From Stratiolaelaps scimitus (lineage: Eukaryota > Arthropoda > Arachnida > Mesostigmata > Laelapidae), in assembly GCA_019614645.1 (NCBI GenBank), contig JABWDB010000009.1:10955501-11019500 (forward strand): a DNA stretch of 64,000 nt, in the 5' to 3' direction. The position numbers were made by a program, and so were the translations under genes. The notes under the pieces are model-generated. The model searched no databases and was not told the DNA's origin. It saw only the letters and a program-made list of their open reading frames with translations. Shown in pieces: positions 22,411-33,279 of the stretch; position 1 is the stretch's first letter, and each line of letters begins with the position of its first letter.

Positions 22411-22958
22411 CTGGACAAAAGGGAAGGCAAAAATGATTTGGCCACTCGTGCTTCGTTCTGGGTAAAGGCATTAATCGGCAACCATGAAGCCGACAGATGT
22501 AGCTAGAAACTCTACCGGACCAACAGCAACGAAGCTTGATGACTGCACCCGTGATGATTCGTGATCGCTGCGGTCGCCGTGTTCTGTGGAGGATGGCATC
22601 TTGACAGTCATTGTCAAACTTGGTTGCCCATAGACAAATTGAATATAGTATTGAAGTCCATACCGGCGAGTTACCTCGAATCTCATGTCGGGCCCGTTGA
22701 AAGCTTGTCTGGTAAGCCGCTATAAATGTCCAGTCGTGTCTAGCGTGATGAATCTCCTCCATATGCTCAACGTGGCTACCAAAGCGAGTTCAATGATATT
22801 GATCATTATCACTTTGTCAATGTACCACTAGATGGATGTCGTCGACTTCGATCCGGTTGTTATTTCGCTGCAGTCATATCGTTTTACACTCTCTTTTTTC
22901 ATTCGAGCAGTTAAATACCTTTTTTATTGCTTCGGGCCATGTGATCAATGCGCGGCCA

Positions 22959-23237
22959 TTATATCATATACCATGCCGTGGTAACAGGGCCGAATGTTCG
23001 CCCAGACACCTGGTACTTCTCTGAATCTCCAGGTAAACCTGGTTGATAATGTTCTTTGAAAATTATTATTAAAAAAAAAGCCGCCATAAACCCGAATATG
23101 GATTGCTCATCCGCTTGCGTCAAGTAATGATAGCGGGCCACATAATCCTCATGTCTCTCCTCTGCATCGAGTTGCCATCCAGTAGCCGAAGCTGGCTCTA
23201 TTTTCTGTTTGTAGCGAGGGTATGCTGCCATACTCAT
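22959..23237 (-). CDS. Open frame with ATG, possible upstream exon of the same gene
   Basis: A 92-codon minus-strand frame from an ATG at 23237; the frame is open further upstream to 23321. It has no simple-sequence bias over its first 60 residues (charged stretch D-A-E-E-R-H-E-D-Y-V, then a hydrophobic F-M-A-A-F-F-L-I-I-I-F). The hydrophobic part coincides with a T9/AATAATAAT stretch that could instead be the inside of a roughly 55-bp intron (GG|GTTTAT to AACCAG). Splicing it out leaves an open continuation rich in W, R and Y and then a stop. AATAAA follows about 20 bp after that stop on the minus strand. Whether this is one gene with 21866-22410 or a separate one is unresolved. Confidence 0.22.
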   Translation of the reverse strand: MSMAAYPRYKQKIEPASATGWQLDAEERHEDYVARYHYLTQADEQSIFGFMAAFFLIIIFKEHYQPGLPGDSEKYQVSGRTFGPVTTAWYMI

Positions 23238-23239
23238 GA

Positions 23240-25380
23240 TTTGTATGCGGTGCCATGAACCTAACTGTCTCGATCTGTGTAACCGTATTTCATATAGCGT
23301 TACACTTCGCCCTGGCTCAGCTCATCAAAGGTCCCCCAACAAGCGTCCTAGCCCTGACCTTGAACTCGCTAGTAGATAGAAGCATACCGGTCTGGAGATG
23401 CCTGCCACCGCCCTCGACATCGTTATTCTAGCATCGACAGCAGTCAGACAGACAGAGCGGCTTGCACAGATCTATATAGAATAGCGAACAGCTACTAAGG
23501 GGTGGCAGCAGTGGCACCGCAGCGTCGAGTGGCAGAAAGAGCAGCAGCAGCAGTCGTTGCCTACAGCGGCGTTTGTGGGCAACTCTGGCGGGACGGGTGA
23601 AGCCTTGTAACGCGTCGTCACCGTACAACTCACCAGCTTCAGCCTCTCAGTAACAGCGGAAGAGAGGCACTTCCTAGCATGACGACTTCGGCGACAGTAC
23701 CAGGGAGCAGCCAATACCAAGTGGGGGTGCAAGTGAGGGTTAGCTCAGGCTTCAAAGCATGGAAGGATGGGAGAAAAGGATAGATGCGTGGGCTGAGAGA
23801 AACGAGAATAGGGTTAGCTGGGTTAGTCGGCCGAGTGGTATAGTATGCCTGAAGCAATAGACACAGTCGCATACAAATACACGCGTCCACACGCGAGCAC
23901 ATGCTGAGCAAGGATGTGCCGCCACCCGAATGAGTGAGGTGGCTCACTGTAAGACCGGGGCGGCGGCGGCGGTGGGTAGCTGGGTGGCTGGCAGGGTTGC
24001 AAGGAAAGCGACAAGTGAAAGACGAAGAGAAAGATGTAGTGTGCTTGAGAAGGACACGAGATTGTCTGTCAGTGACGTCACAACGAGAGTTCGAGAAGGG
24101 GAGTGTACTGTGTCAGGCGAAAAGGTTGACAGAAGGAAAGAACGCCGGTCAGACAGCCAGCTGCTGGCCCGAATAGAGAGGGGACGATGACTTGAAGGGC
24201 TGGTTAGACGCTGAAGACGCTCTGCAGCGCCCCCATACACGATCTGCTGCGACTGTGCTCATTCGCATACATGTAATACATACACAAGTCGGGTCTACGG
24301 ACATCAGCAGCAGCAGCAGCAACAACAACGACAACAACAAGAACAACAACAGCAACACGTAGCAAAAGCTGAGAAGCATTACAGCGCTAGGCTCAGTACG
24401 ATGTTGTAGGGCCGGGAAGGTGGAGGAATGCTGTCGGTTCTGCCGGGGAGCACGGCGCCACTCTAAGACAGAGATACGGAAGGGCCGTGGGGTGTAACAC
24501 ATCTTGTATTATTGTATAGCGATGGGTGAGCGTTAAGGCGAGATGAGAAGAGAGAGAGATGGGGAGAGAAATGTTGGGTGACTTCTGTCTATATCGAATA
24601 GCAGCAGTCTGCAATCTCTACCTACAATAATACGATTCTGCCACACTACATCGTTGCGTCGGACCCGTTCACTGTTTACCCTGCTGTCCTGGTGCACCCC
24701 CCCAGGAGCAACGTTGTTTAGGACATATGTCGCATGCCAATGATGTGTTTATATGCTACCTCAGCGAAGCAATGCGTCTACCAATGCAATGGCAATAGCG
24801 AGAACAGGCAGGAAGAGGATCCGAGGGAACAGCCTACCTACAGATAAAACGTGTGCACGTTAGCGCTACGTGTGCTGGATGAATGAATGCTGCTATCATT
24901 GCATAGCGAGGGCTGGCCTCACATGATGAGATGATCTGGCTTCGCTGGGCGATGGCAGTAAGCAAGCAGCCGGCGCGAGTCGCTCCGGCTCGATGCTTTA
25001 GAACTGCTTGTTCTTTCCAAGACGACGATGGTTGTGTCGGTAGCAACAACCGCCTACCGGAAGTGAAGCAGGTGGCGGCTGGTGGGTGTAGATCGTTGAA
25101 GGCCTAGGCCAGACGCAGACACGCTGCAGCCGGGTGATGCGGAATATGGAGCAGCGTTCAACTACAGCGCAACTGAAAACGGTCATTTTAAAATCCTGCC
25201 GATGAACAGGTGGGCGTTTGCCGACGAACGGACGAATGAACTGGAGATCGATTTGGAGATGAGTTAGTCACCATTGCGCTTGCCAATTGCTGGACCTGCA
25301 CTCACGCCACGCCGTGAACCAGCTAATAAGCCAACAGGCGAACGGCTATAAAGCTTCACAGAAACGAGTTGCGCATGTCA
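23240..25380. other. Gene-less stretch
   Basis: Mixed composition. A GGCGGC run near 23.96 kb and a short GA run near 24.55 kb. Overlapping open frames on both strands between 23.4 and 24.5 kb show no conserved motifs. Confidence 0.35.
24305..24355. repeat. (CAG)n-(CAA)n compound repeat
   Basis: Five CAG units followed by CAA, CGA and GAA units for about 50 bp in total. In one frame it reads as a glutamine tract. Confidence 0.93.
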
Positions 25381-25392
25381 ATGACGGTTTAG

Positions 25393-25449
25393 TGGCAGCC
25401 GAATATTACGGCATTCTTGGTGTTGAGCAAAGTGACAGAGGAGATCAAG
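25393..25449 (+). pseudogene. Broken J-domain-like fragment
   Basis: At 25401-25430 the + strand encodes EYYGILGVEQ, which closely matches the start of helix I of DnaJ J domains, typically (D/E)YYxILGV. At 25432-25449, in the next frame, it encodes V-T-E-E-I-K, the kind of sequence that opens helix II at this distance (usually A-S/T-x-E-E-I-K). One extra base, or two missing, breaks the frame between them. The following residues (L-T-R-E-N-Y-S-R-A-D-H-Q) are only loosely like helix II, and the essential HPD motif is absent. An AG at 25391-25392 could be an acceptor, and AAA|GTGACA a poor donor. Most likely a decayed J-domain fragment. Alternatives are a real exon ending near 25431, or chance. 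Confidence 0.3.
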
Positions 25450-25559
25450 CTGACGCGCGAGAATTATTCCCGAGCCGATCATCAATCACTTACTCGACTC
25501 GAGTCGAAGAGATTATACGTCGACTATGTAATAATATTGTGGTGTTGAAATGAGAAACG

Positions 25560-26840
25560 TTTCAACACCGTATTTATTAGAACAAAATTGTTGTATAGTC
25601 TTCCTATATATGTGTATATATATATATATGCATTGCTTCCCAATTGCGCTTAGGTCAGGTTACCTTCTAGAGAGGAGTATACAGTGATACCCTGCTGACA
25701 GCTGACAACCAACGAAGTTTGTTCCGGCCGATCCGGGAATATCAACCGGTATTAGCAGGTTATCTGACGCCTCGTAGTGGACCAACATTTGCCAATCAAA
25801 AGTATAATAACTCATTGTCTCCTCTCTCTCTCTAAGTAAAGAAGTTTGTTCACCTTTACCATATTAGAATGCGCACTGCTTAATAAAGGTGAATTGGACT
25901 TCACGTCAAATTATTCATCCGATGATTTTGTCCGGTTTCTCATCCCTCTCGATGCTGCTCCAGATTATTTTACAACATTTGCACTGGAGCGCTTGCCGAA
26001 CTGACTGGATTGCCTGCTCGACCGGAAGTCACCAAATGCTAAACAACGTCTAGTATTCTCCCTCGATATGAACTATTCCATGAACGATCCAATCCATATT
26101 GAATATATGTCGGGTATAGCGAGAGGGCAAGCTTAGACATTTAGCTTCGTAACAAGTTGCGTTCTTTCCGTGAACAGTTGTTCTTCCTCGGGATATCCTT
26201 ACTCATTCTTTGAATGGTTTCTTCCTCCCTCGTCGAACGTTCACTCTCTCTCTCTTGGGCTTTCTCTCTCTATGTGTGTATATAGAACTCGTCTGATTCT
26301 GCGGAAAGCGAGGCATCATTTAAGGCAGGAAGTGTGTCCATCATTCATTGAGTAGATTGGTCTAGTCTGCTTGTTCAATTATTGAGTCAGTTAGTTAGCT
26401 GGTGACTTTGCTAATTAATTGGTTAATGAGTTAACGGCTCAGATACTGAGGCCGCCTGGTGATGGGAAGTCCAGTAGAGTTGGGTCGTTAGTTCGGCTGC
26501 GTGCTTCAATCGTCAACAAGCGACCTCTCCGACGAGGTCCAGCTTTTGGGATCCTCAGCCTTAATCGGCCCTTTACTTTGAGTGACCTTTCGACAGTGTT
26601 CAACATCATCGCGCAGCAGCATAAATGCTGACAAAAATGCGAAGGGTTCAGACGACGTATCGCGCGCGGCTAAACTATAATATAACAATATATTACACTA
26701 TTGTGAACGGAAGCATTTCGTAGTTGTAAAGTAATGTATGTCATTCATATGAAATACTTGATACCATGTTAATATATATGATAACCACATTATACACAAC
26801 ACTCCATTTACGTGGGATGCAAGCAAATGTTCGTCCGAGG
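25560..26840. other. Gene-less AT-leaning stretch
   Basis: Contains a (TA)7 run at 25615-25629 and short TC runs near 25.82 and 26.25 kb. No supported exon. I looked here for a continuation of the J domain (Y-H-P-D codons) and found none in frame. Confidence 0.35.
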
Positions 26841-26857
26841 ATTCACGCGTCGACCGA

Positions 26858-27217
26858 TCAGGCAAGACACCCTTGCCTCCTCCGAGTAGAAGCCAGGGGC
26901 ACTTCACATCCCCTCGGGATTTGTCTGCTCACAACGAGAGCGGTTCCTGGTTGCGCCGTGATGTGAGCGTTTCGCCAAAGCCACCCCCGCATTTCTGCGT
27001 TAGCAACGCTGGCTGCGTACTCTTTCCAGCCCATGTCGCTGCTGCTAGCTGCCACTGCTTCAAAGCTACTACGTAGCAAAGGCCGAATGACGTGTGTCGC
27101 CATGAAAGTCTCTAAAGGCGTCACCCCGTCCCATAGCGGACCCAGGTCGTTTGCCGGCCCGCGTGACTGTATGACTCGTTGCACGCCCGTGTCAGCGAAG
27201 TGTTGGGCAGAAAGCAT
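26858..27217 (-). CDS. 119-codon open frame, product unknown
   Basis: A minus-strand frame with a real ATG at 27217 (weak context, C at -3) and a TGA stop. Unlike most open frames in the window it is not repeat-derived: the composition is balanced, with several W, M and F residues. A stretch reading D-G-V-T-P-L-E-T-F-M-A-T-H-V-I-R-P-L-L resembles part of an ankyrin repeat (DGxTPLHxA...VVxLLL) but lacks the expected spacing and has no second repeat. Two + strand frames are open over parts of the same DNA. It could be an exon or a chance frame in CpG-rich sequence. Confidence 0.2.
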   Translation of the reverse strand: MLSAQHFADTGVQRVIQSRGPANDLGPLWDGVTPLETFMATHVIRPLLRSSFEAVAASSSDMGWKEYAASVANAEMRGWLWRNAHITAQPGTALVVSRQIPRGCEVPLASTRRRQGCLA

Positions 27218-27219
27218 GA

Positions 27220-30040
27220 GCCTCCGGGGCCGCCTCGGGTGAGGCGGGGCCGGTGGATGCTGAGGATGTACTTGGGCCCAGGCGTGGCACTGCCACTACT
27301 ACTACTACTGGCAGTACGACTAGTAGCGGTACGGCAAGGCACAGGCTGCTATGACTTAGCGTCATGTGGAGAGACTCGAACGGGTGGCTGCGCTTGGCCT
27401 GCTCGGTTTTGGCCTGCCGCTGCTCGTATGGCCTGCTACCCTTGGGGTAACGCAACGGCCAAGTCTTGCTTGCAAGCAAGACAACAGCGTGGCAAGCAAC
27501 TGGCGACAGACTGCCCCCGCTTGCCCTTCACGCCCGCCGCGTTCTCTAGCCGACGTTGTGCGGAAACGGGCACGCCATTATGGGGTGAGGCAGCACTTCG
27601 CTTCTGTGTCGCTTGACGCTGGCCCCTGTCCGGGTCGAGGCTGTTTGGTTGGAGCCTTCACTTTGTTGTTTCACTTTTTCCGGCTGTTTTACATTGTTGT
27701 TTTTTCTGTCGCTTGTTTCGTTTCGATTGGACGCAGCCGCAGTGCAACCGTCGCTCGACGTTGCGCGCTCTGACCGGAAGAGTTTTAGTTGGAAGTGGCA
27801 TGGGCCGTCCTCGGGCCGGGCCGAGTCGCGCGTGTGCGGGGAGCGAAACTGTAGCGGGATGAAGCTGGCGAATTGAAATAAATAGCAATAGGCAGTGGAG
27901 TGGTACCATGGTCTCGGCTAAAACCGAGAAGGCGAATCGCACCGAACGAGGACGGAGGAAAAAAAACACTCAACGATGACGAAAAGACGAGGAGAGTCGA
28001 ACGAGAACGAATGTTGGGTGCAATTTCTGTGCATCTCTGAAAGTTTGTCGCGTTGATGTCTTTAAGACGTTCCGCCTGGCCGTAAAGACGTGCATACTGA
28101 GTACCATAGCAGAAAGCGGCACACGACGCATACATTTATGAAGCACTGGCGAGGCTGAAAGAACTGGACTTGTGACGACAGCAATCTATCTCAAGCAAAC
28201 ATTTCTTGCATTATTAATGAGTTATGTTTGCCCGTCTTGAGGCGTGTGCTTCCTGTATCTTCCTGCTTCAAATGAAAACGGATATGCGCACAACCGCTTG
28301 TTTGTATATGTCGCAGAATTTGTTCAGGATTGGCACGAAGTATTTATTTAATGAATAACTGAGGGAGGCGGGCAGCACAGCCTTCGATAACGATGGGGGC
28401 ATCTATTTTCCGAGATTTCCTAAGCCTGATAACAGCAATAATCACGACGCCGATCTCAAGCCTCGAGGATCAGGCGTCGACGAAGGCACTCAGAACTGTG
28501 TGAAGTCAGCCCGAGTGGGGTCCCTGAGGTAAGCCGGCGCCTCTGGCTTTTATTCGCTCCTCCTTCGCGACTACCGCTGCCGGTCTTGGGGCACATTCCT
28601 CCTTCATTCGCTCGGTCTGTCTGAGAGGTCGGTTGCTAGAACCACTTAGGCAGTAGTGAGCGTTGCTGCCGATCCCACGTTCCCGGTTTTTTTGGGCCAT
28701 GCTCTAGATTTCTTCGCTGCGTCAACTTTGTTCACAGTCACAGGGCTGTTGGGCTGGTTGTGTCTTCTACGTCACAAGCCTCTTTGTTGCCCTGCCGAGA
28801 GAGTTCTTCTTATCTAGGCAGAAGAATCGGGAAAGGTTCGCCAAGGAGCCGTGCTGTACGTAGCAGCAGATATGACCCAGCCTAGCTGGCTGGCTGGCTG
28901 GTCGGCGTCGGCCGTCAACCTCGGTCGGAGCCTGCCCCGTTCCATGTTGGCACATTCGGGATCAAGACGAGGTCGTCAGACTTCCAAGCGCTGCTCTCCT
29001 CTGGACAGATTTCCTGTCACCAATTCCTTTGTGCCCCTTGGCAAGTTCCCGTCCCCTCTGCGCTGCCGCCATCTACTGTTCTCCTGTTCTCACTTGGTTA
29101 CGTTCTGTTCTGCCCTGGATTTAGGGTTCAGCTGAACCTGCCCACCCAATCCACTAGGTCTCTGGCTTAGCTGTGCCAGCCTTGTGGCTAGAGGAGACAG
29201 TGTCGTGTTGGACGACGTGATATAGCCCAAGTGTGCGGTCTGGTGGAGGGTAGAGGCAAGGAAGCGCCTGGTCTAGATGGCGTAGTGGACTGGTGCACGA
29301 GACAGGGGCACTAACTAACCGACCCAGTGGTGGAGCATCAGTGTCAGCAACCGTCCGGACTACTAGGTACTACTGCTACTACGTCCTATCGTTGTCCTGA
29401 GCGACTGGCCGGCAACGACTAGGCGATGATGGCTGCGCGGTGCTGGGAAAGTAGAGACGCGTTTAGTATTCTAGGAACCAGCGAGCCTGAGAGGCGGACA
29501 GACGACTGGAAGCCCGGACGTAACCTTGTGAATATGGCACGTAGGGGTAACCACGTTATAATGACCGAAGGGCTAAGCAGACATTCTGCAGTCGGAGCCA
29601 GAGGCTGGCGACGAAAGACGACGACCTCACGTGCAGCCCCATTCCCTCAGATCTTATGTGTTACGGCTCTCCGTCTCACCTATCTGCACATGCATTTCAC
29701 TGCGTTCGCGTGTATGTAATCCCTACTGTGGCTGGATGTGAGGCAGGCCTACCCATTTCTATACGAAATATATGTGCAGTCTGTGTGCAAGAGGATCATG
29801 GACTGGTTAACATAACTCATTGAGTTCAGAGGAATAGATACAGATATATCTGAGCGTGTGTAAATAACGGCATGACAACGGATGTGTCGAGGGCGTGGCC
29901 TGCCCCAAACTTCAATGGGTCTTCGCAGGTTATGCCGCTATGCTGCGTTACATAGCTCTGATGGTAGCGTATTAGCTGAACCGTTGCTAAAAAAAACTCT
30001 TCGTCTATTTCTGTTTCTTGATTTGATGTCTCGTTTCAGG
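27220..30040. other. Gene-less stretch with a CpG-rich patch
   Basis: 27.2-27.87 kb is CpG-dense and includes a CTACTACTA triplet run near 27.30 kb. 28.0-30.0 kb shows mixed sequence without supported exons. A + strand frame at 29426-29719 starts with ATG ATG but has no recognisable motif. Confidence 0.35.
27600..27870. promoter_or_regulatory. CpG-rich patch with an ETS-type motif
   Basis: A CpG-dense patch with ACCGGAAG at 27773-27780, a motif bound by ETS/GABP-type factors and common in animal housekeeping promoters. No TATA box or firm initiator is visible, and no convincing gene starts on either side, so the promoter reading is weak. Confidence 0.15.
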
Positions 30041-30060
30041 ATCTCGGGCACAGCTGAGTT

Positions 30061-30098
30061 GTGTGCGTGTGTGTGTGTGTGTGCGTGTGTGCGTGCAT
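30061..30098. repeat. Imperfect (GT)n microsatellite
   Basis: GT run with GC and CA interruptions over 38 bp. Confidence 0.93.
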
Positions 30099-30099
30099 G

Positions 30100-31240
30100 T
30101 ATGAGTGCTGAACGGAGAAAGAATATATCAGAAACGAATCGCCCGAGGAACGCCGCACAGCGAAAGGGACACAGCGGTGCGACAACTCGGCAACGTGCCG
30201 CGTAGAAGAGGCGGACCGACCGCAAGGATGAGGGAACATCATTGAACCATCGCCACCCCCCGACTGATCCCATCGGCTTCACTCGGAATATGGCCGAAAA
30301 TCACATGTGAGTAGTGTGTGCAATTGCGACACGATCGTGGCGATGAAGAGAATGAAATTATTGACTTTGTGCTAAACTTAGCACAAGCACGCGTAGGTGA
30401 TGCTGCACTAATTAACTACTAATCAATGGACTACAGACGACGTGGCAGTTTTGTTACGAACAACTCGACCCATCGTCTAATCGTGATATATACTGTACTG
30501 TGTACAGGACGTATAATACTACACATCACAACGTTCCACTACACCGTATTTTAATGATGATATACCTACATTTTGAAAGTTAATGCCTTCACCTCAATGT
30601 TCGTGCCCAGTTCGTATTGACGCTACGTAATCTCCATGTCAATCAATTACCATCATTTCACCGACGTTCTGCTTTTCCGAGTATCTGACATGTTCTTCAG
30701 CACTCATAAGTCTACAGTATAAATATATGTCATCTCCCACCCCCATTCACTGAGCATGTTGTGCTCTTCACTGATCGACACAGCAGCATATATATATATA
30801 ATCCCCGTGGATCGTCAACTTCCTTGAGCATTGTTCTTCCCTTCGGTAGAGGTGGCTGGGATGTCCGCTGTTGCTGTTATACGCGTCCATCACTTTGGTC
30901 TTCATTGGCATCGTCGACGTCGATTGTCATCCTCTCTTTCGTTCGTCCCTTGATATTGACGCTGACCGTCCAACCATGTCGATCCACACGATGTTTGCTA
31001 GCTCGTATCGATTTCTACTTGCTCCGGTCAACTTTCTCAATACGTCTGTACAATAGCTAGCTAGCTAGCTGGCAATAAATGTCCTTGTATCTTTCCCTTC
31101 GATGTACCTAAGTGCGTACACGCGCATATGCAGAACTGAGACTGTGTGAGGGAGTGTTGCCTTTCCTTATTGTCTGTCTACGCTAGGCCACGCCCTCGTA
31201 ACATGTTGATGTAACGGCTCCTTTCTTCCCTCATTCCTTT
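30100..31240. other. Gene-less stretch
   Basis: AT-richer from 30.3 to 30.8 kb, with a short TA run near 30.79 kb and a GCTAGCTAGCTAGC palindromic run near 31.05 kb. No exon called. Confidence 0.35.
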
Positions 31241-31400
31241 CTTCCTTCCTTCCTTGGTCTTGGTCTGTGTCTTGTCTCTCTGTGTGCGTGTTTGTTGCCG
31301 TTATCTCTGTTCTATCACCCATACACCCATTCCGCCGTTGTCGTTGTTGTTGTTGTCGTCGTCGTCGCCGCCGCCGCCGCCTACAACTACTACTACCAAC

Positions 31401-32030
31401 ATGTGTATCGACGCCCGCCCGCCCGCCCGTCCGCCTGGCTGTCTGTCCGTTTGTTTGTCTGTCCCTCTTGTACGTCGCCGTCCGCCTGTGTCACCGTCAC
31501 CGCCCTACGCCACGGCATCTCTGGCATTCTGCGATTGCTGCTGTGACACAACTTCTGTTCGACGAACGCAACAATGCAACATTGCTACTCACCCGACAAC
31601 AACAACAACAACGACGACGATGACACAACAACAACAACAACGTTGTCGTCTGCCCTTCACAACACTACACGACACAATGACACCCTGTGATTTCGCCTTC
31701 ACATCGACTACCCACCATCGACGTTTACGGTTGACCATCAACCATCGACAATCATCAATCAACTACGACTTCATACAATCGATCACTTACGAACCAACTA
31801 ACTGCCATCACCGCGGTCCCCGTGGCACTGCTCTCACCTTCACCTTCACTCATCATTGGCTTCACTCAATCTGCCCTGATCATCGCGAACATCCCGAACA
31901 TCATCTATGCTCGTCAACGCCCACTGTACCCTTTCAACTCAACGGTGATCGATTTTTTTTTGTCGTTGCTCGGATGTTACCTTGTGTAATTCATCCATCG
32001 ACAGAGCTATTACGGTCACTCAGGAGGTGA
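31401..32030 (+). CDS. Doubtful 209-codon low-complexity frame
   Basis: The longest continuous frame here (258 codons including upstream TTG-started sequence; 209 from the ATG at 31401). It holds runs of T, Q, P and H from ACC, CAA and ACA triplets. The DNA is G-poor, so stop codons are rare in this frame for compositional reasons. No conserved domain, and another frame is open over the first third. I think it is more likely a by-product of composition than a gene. The last third (T-I-N-H-R-Q-S-S-I-N-Y-D-F-I) is the least repetitive part. Confidence 0.13.
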   Translation: MCIDARPPARPPGCLSVCLSVPLVRRRPPVSPSPPYATASLAFCDCCCDTTSVRRTQQCNIATHPTTTTTTTTMTQQQQQRCRLPFTTLHDTMTPCDFAFTSTTHHRRLRLTINHRQSSINYDFIQSITYEPTNCHHRGPRGTALTFTFTHHWLHSICPDHREHPEHHLCSSTPTVPFQLNGDRFFFVVARMLPCVIHPSTELLRSLRR

Positions 32031-32039
32031 AAGAGGAAC

Positions 32040-33230
32040 AGAGGTCGGTGACGAGCCAGGTTGTCCAACAGGTGCACAGGTAAAGAGCATATCGAACAGT
32101 TGTAGCCCGTCATTTCTAGCTAATGGATAAGCATGCTGCTGGTGCTGGCTACTGTCGCTATTCAGGCCAGACCGAGATTCGTGAGAATCCGATTCGTTTG
32201 TCTTTGTGTATACAGCGCCAGGGTGGATGCTGTTTCATTCATTGACCCCTTCCCCGACCCATTGTCATCATCAATCATTCGATTCCTACTGTTATTTGTT
32301 TGCTCATGATAACCTGAGAATTCTGCAAGGGAATGTGCAGTTTGACGAGAGGTTAGCACATTGGCTCGGTTTGATTTTTCTATTTCATAATAGTATTAGC
32401 TAGGCCTGTTGGCCGATCGTCTCCCTGGCTGACGACACGCCAGACATCGTCGCCGAAAATCACGTTAACGCCTAACGGCGCCAGTCCACCCACTGCGTGT
32501 AGTGGCTTACGCAACCCTTGCTGACTTGGTTATGTGGCGCTGATGACGTTGATGGTGCCTGGTAGTGGCCATGTGGAGCATGATTGGATATGGCCGCTGC
32601 ATGGTACATCATACATGCTCACATATCTCCTTGGTAATAGCTGAGTTGGCGTGATGATGATGATGACGATGCTACCATGTCCTCATCTCCGGACCTCTTC
32701 GGTCTGTGAGGGTGCATCGACCTGCGAGCGAAACCTTTGTTTGCGCGAGTGTCCTGCGGTGACGGGAGAAGCAGTAGGACATCGAATGGATGAGAGCCAA
32801 CGGAGTCTCCCTGTCCTAACCAGAGACCCCAGTAAGCTGACGTGTATCATGTCATGTGTATGTGAGTCTGTCAGAGAACAAGGGAACCTGGAAGTTTTTG
32901 CTAGTGGAGGAGTAGTCTATATGATCCGTTCTGTTTGTGTGGCGTCCTCGACCGGATCTCATTCCGTTGTCCGCTATTGGGAACAACACAATCACAGTTG
33001 TGGTGCATGCTCGACTGCACGAGTTCGATGTTGCCTCCGTTAGTACCTATTATATGTCCGCCTCAATGTGGTTGATACTGCCTGCGAGGTTGCGTTTCTT
33101 TTGAGGTGCTTTCTGCTATTAAATTATTCATACTTTTGAGAACCCGCACGGGAATCCTGTTTTGTTGTTATTCTCAAAGCTATTCGATCATTGCAAATGT
33201 GACATGTCTGCTTTTTAGATATCGCTCTTA
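32040..33230. other. Gene-less stretch
   Basis: An open + strand frame at 32651-33043 starts in an ATGATGATG run; it has many C and S residues but no recognisable pattern. Not called. Confidence 0.35.
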
Positions 33231-33241
33231 AATCGATACGC

Positions 33242-33271
33242 TATATATATATATATATTATATATATATAT
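33242..33271. repeat. (TA)n microsatellite with a central phase shift
   Basis: Two TA runs joined at TATTATA. It is self-complementary and could extrude as a cruciform. Confidence 0.93.
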
Positions 33272-33279
33272 TAGATAAC

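Noticed and set aside
22471..22686. Frame with a segment (V-E-F-L-A-T-S-V-G-F-M) faintly like a synaptophysin-type membrane segment
   Set aside because: Only about ten residues resemble it, the rest does not, and a strong donor at 22674 would splice most of it out.
31254..31400. Extension of the long + strand frame upstream of its first ATG
   Set aside because: The start would be TTG, which is not a normal eukaryotic start, and the sequence is repeat-derived.
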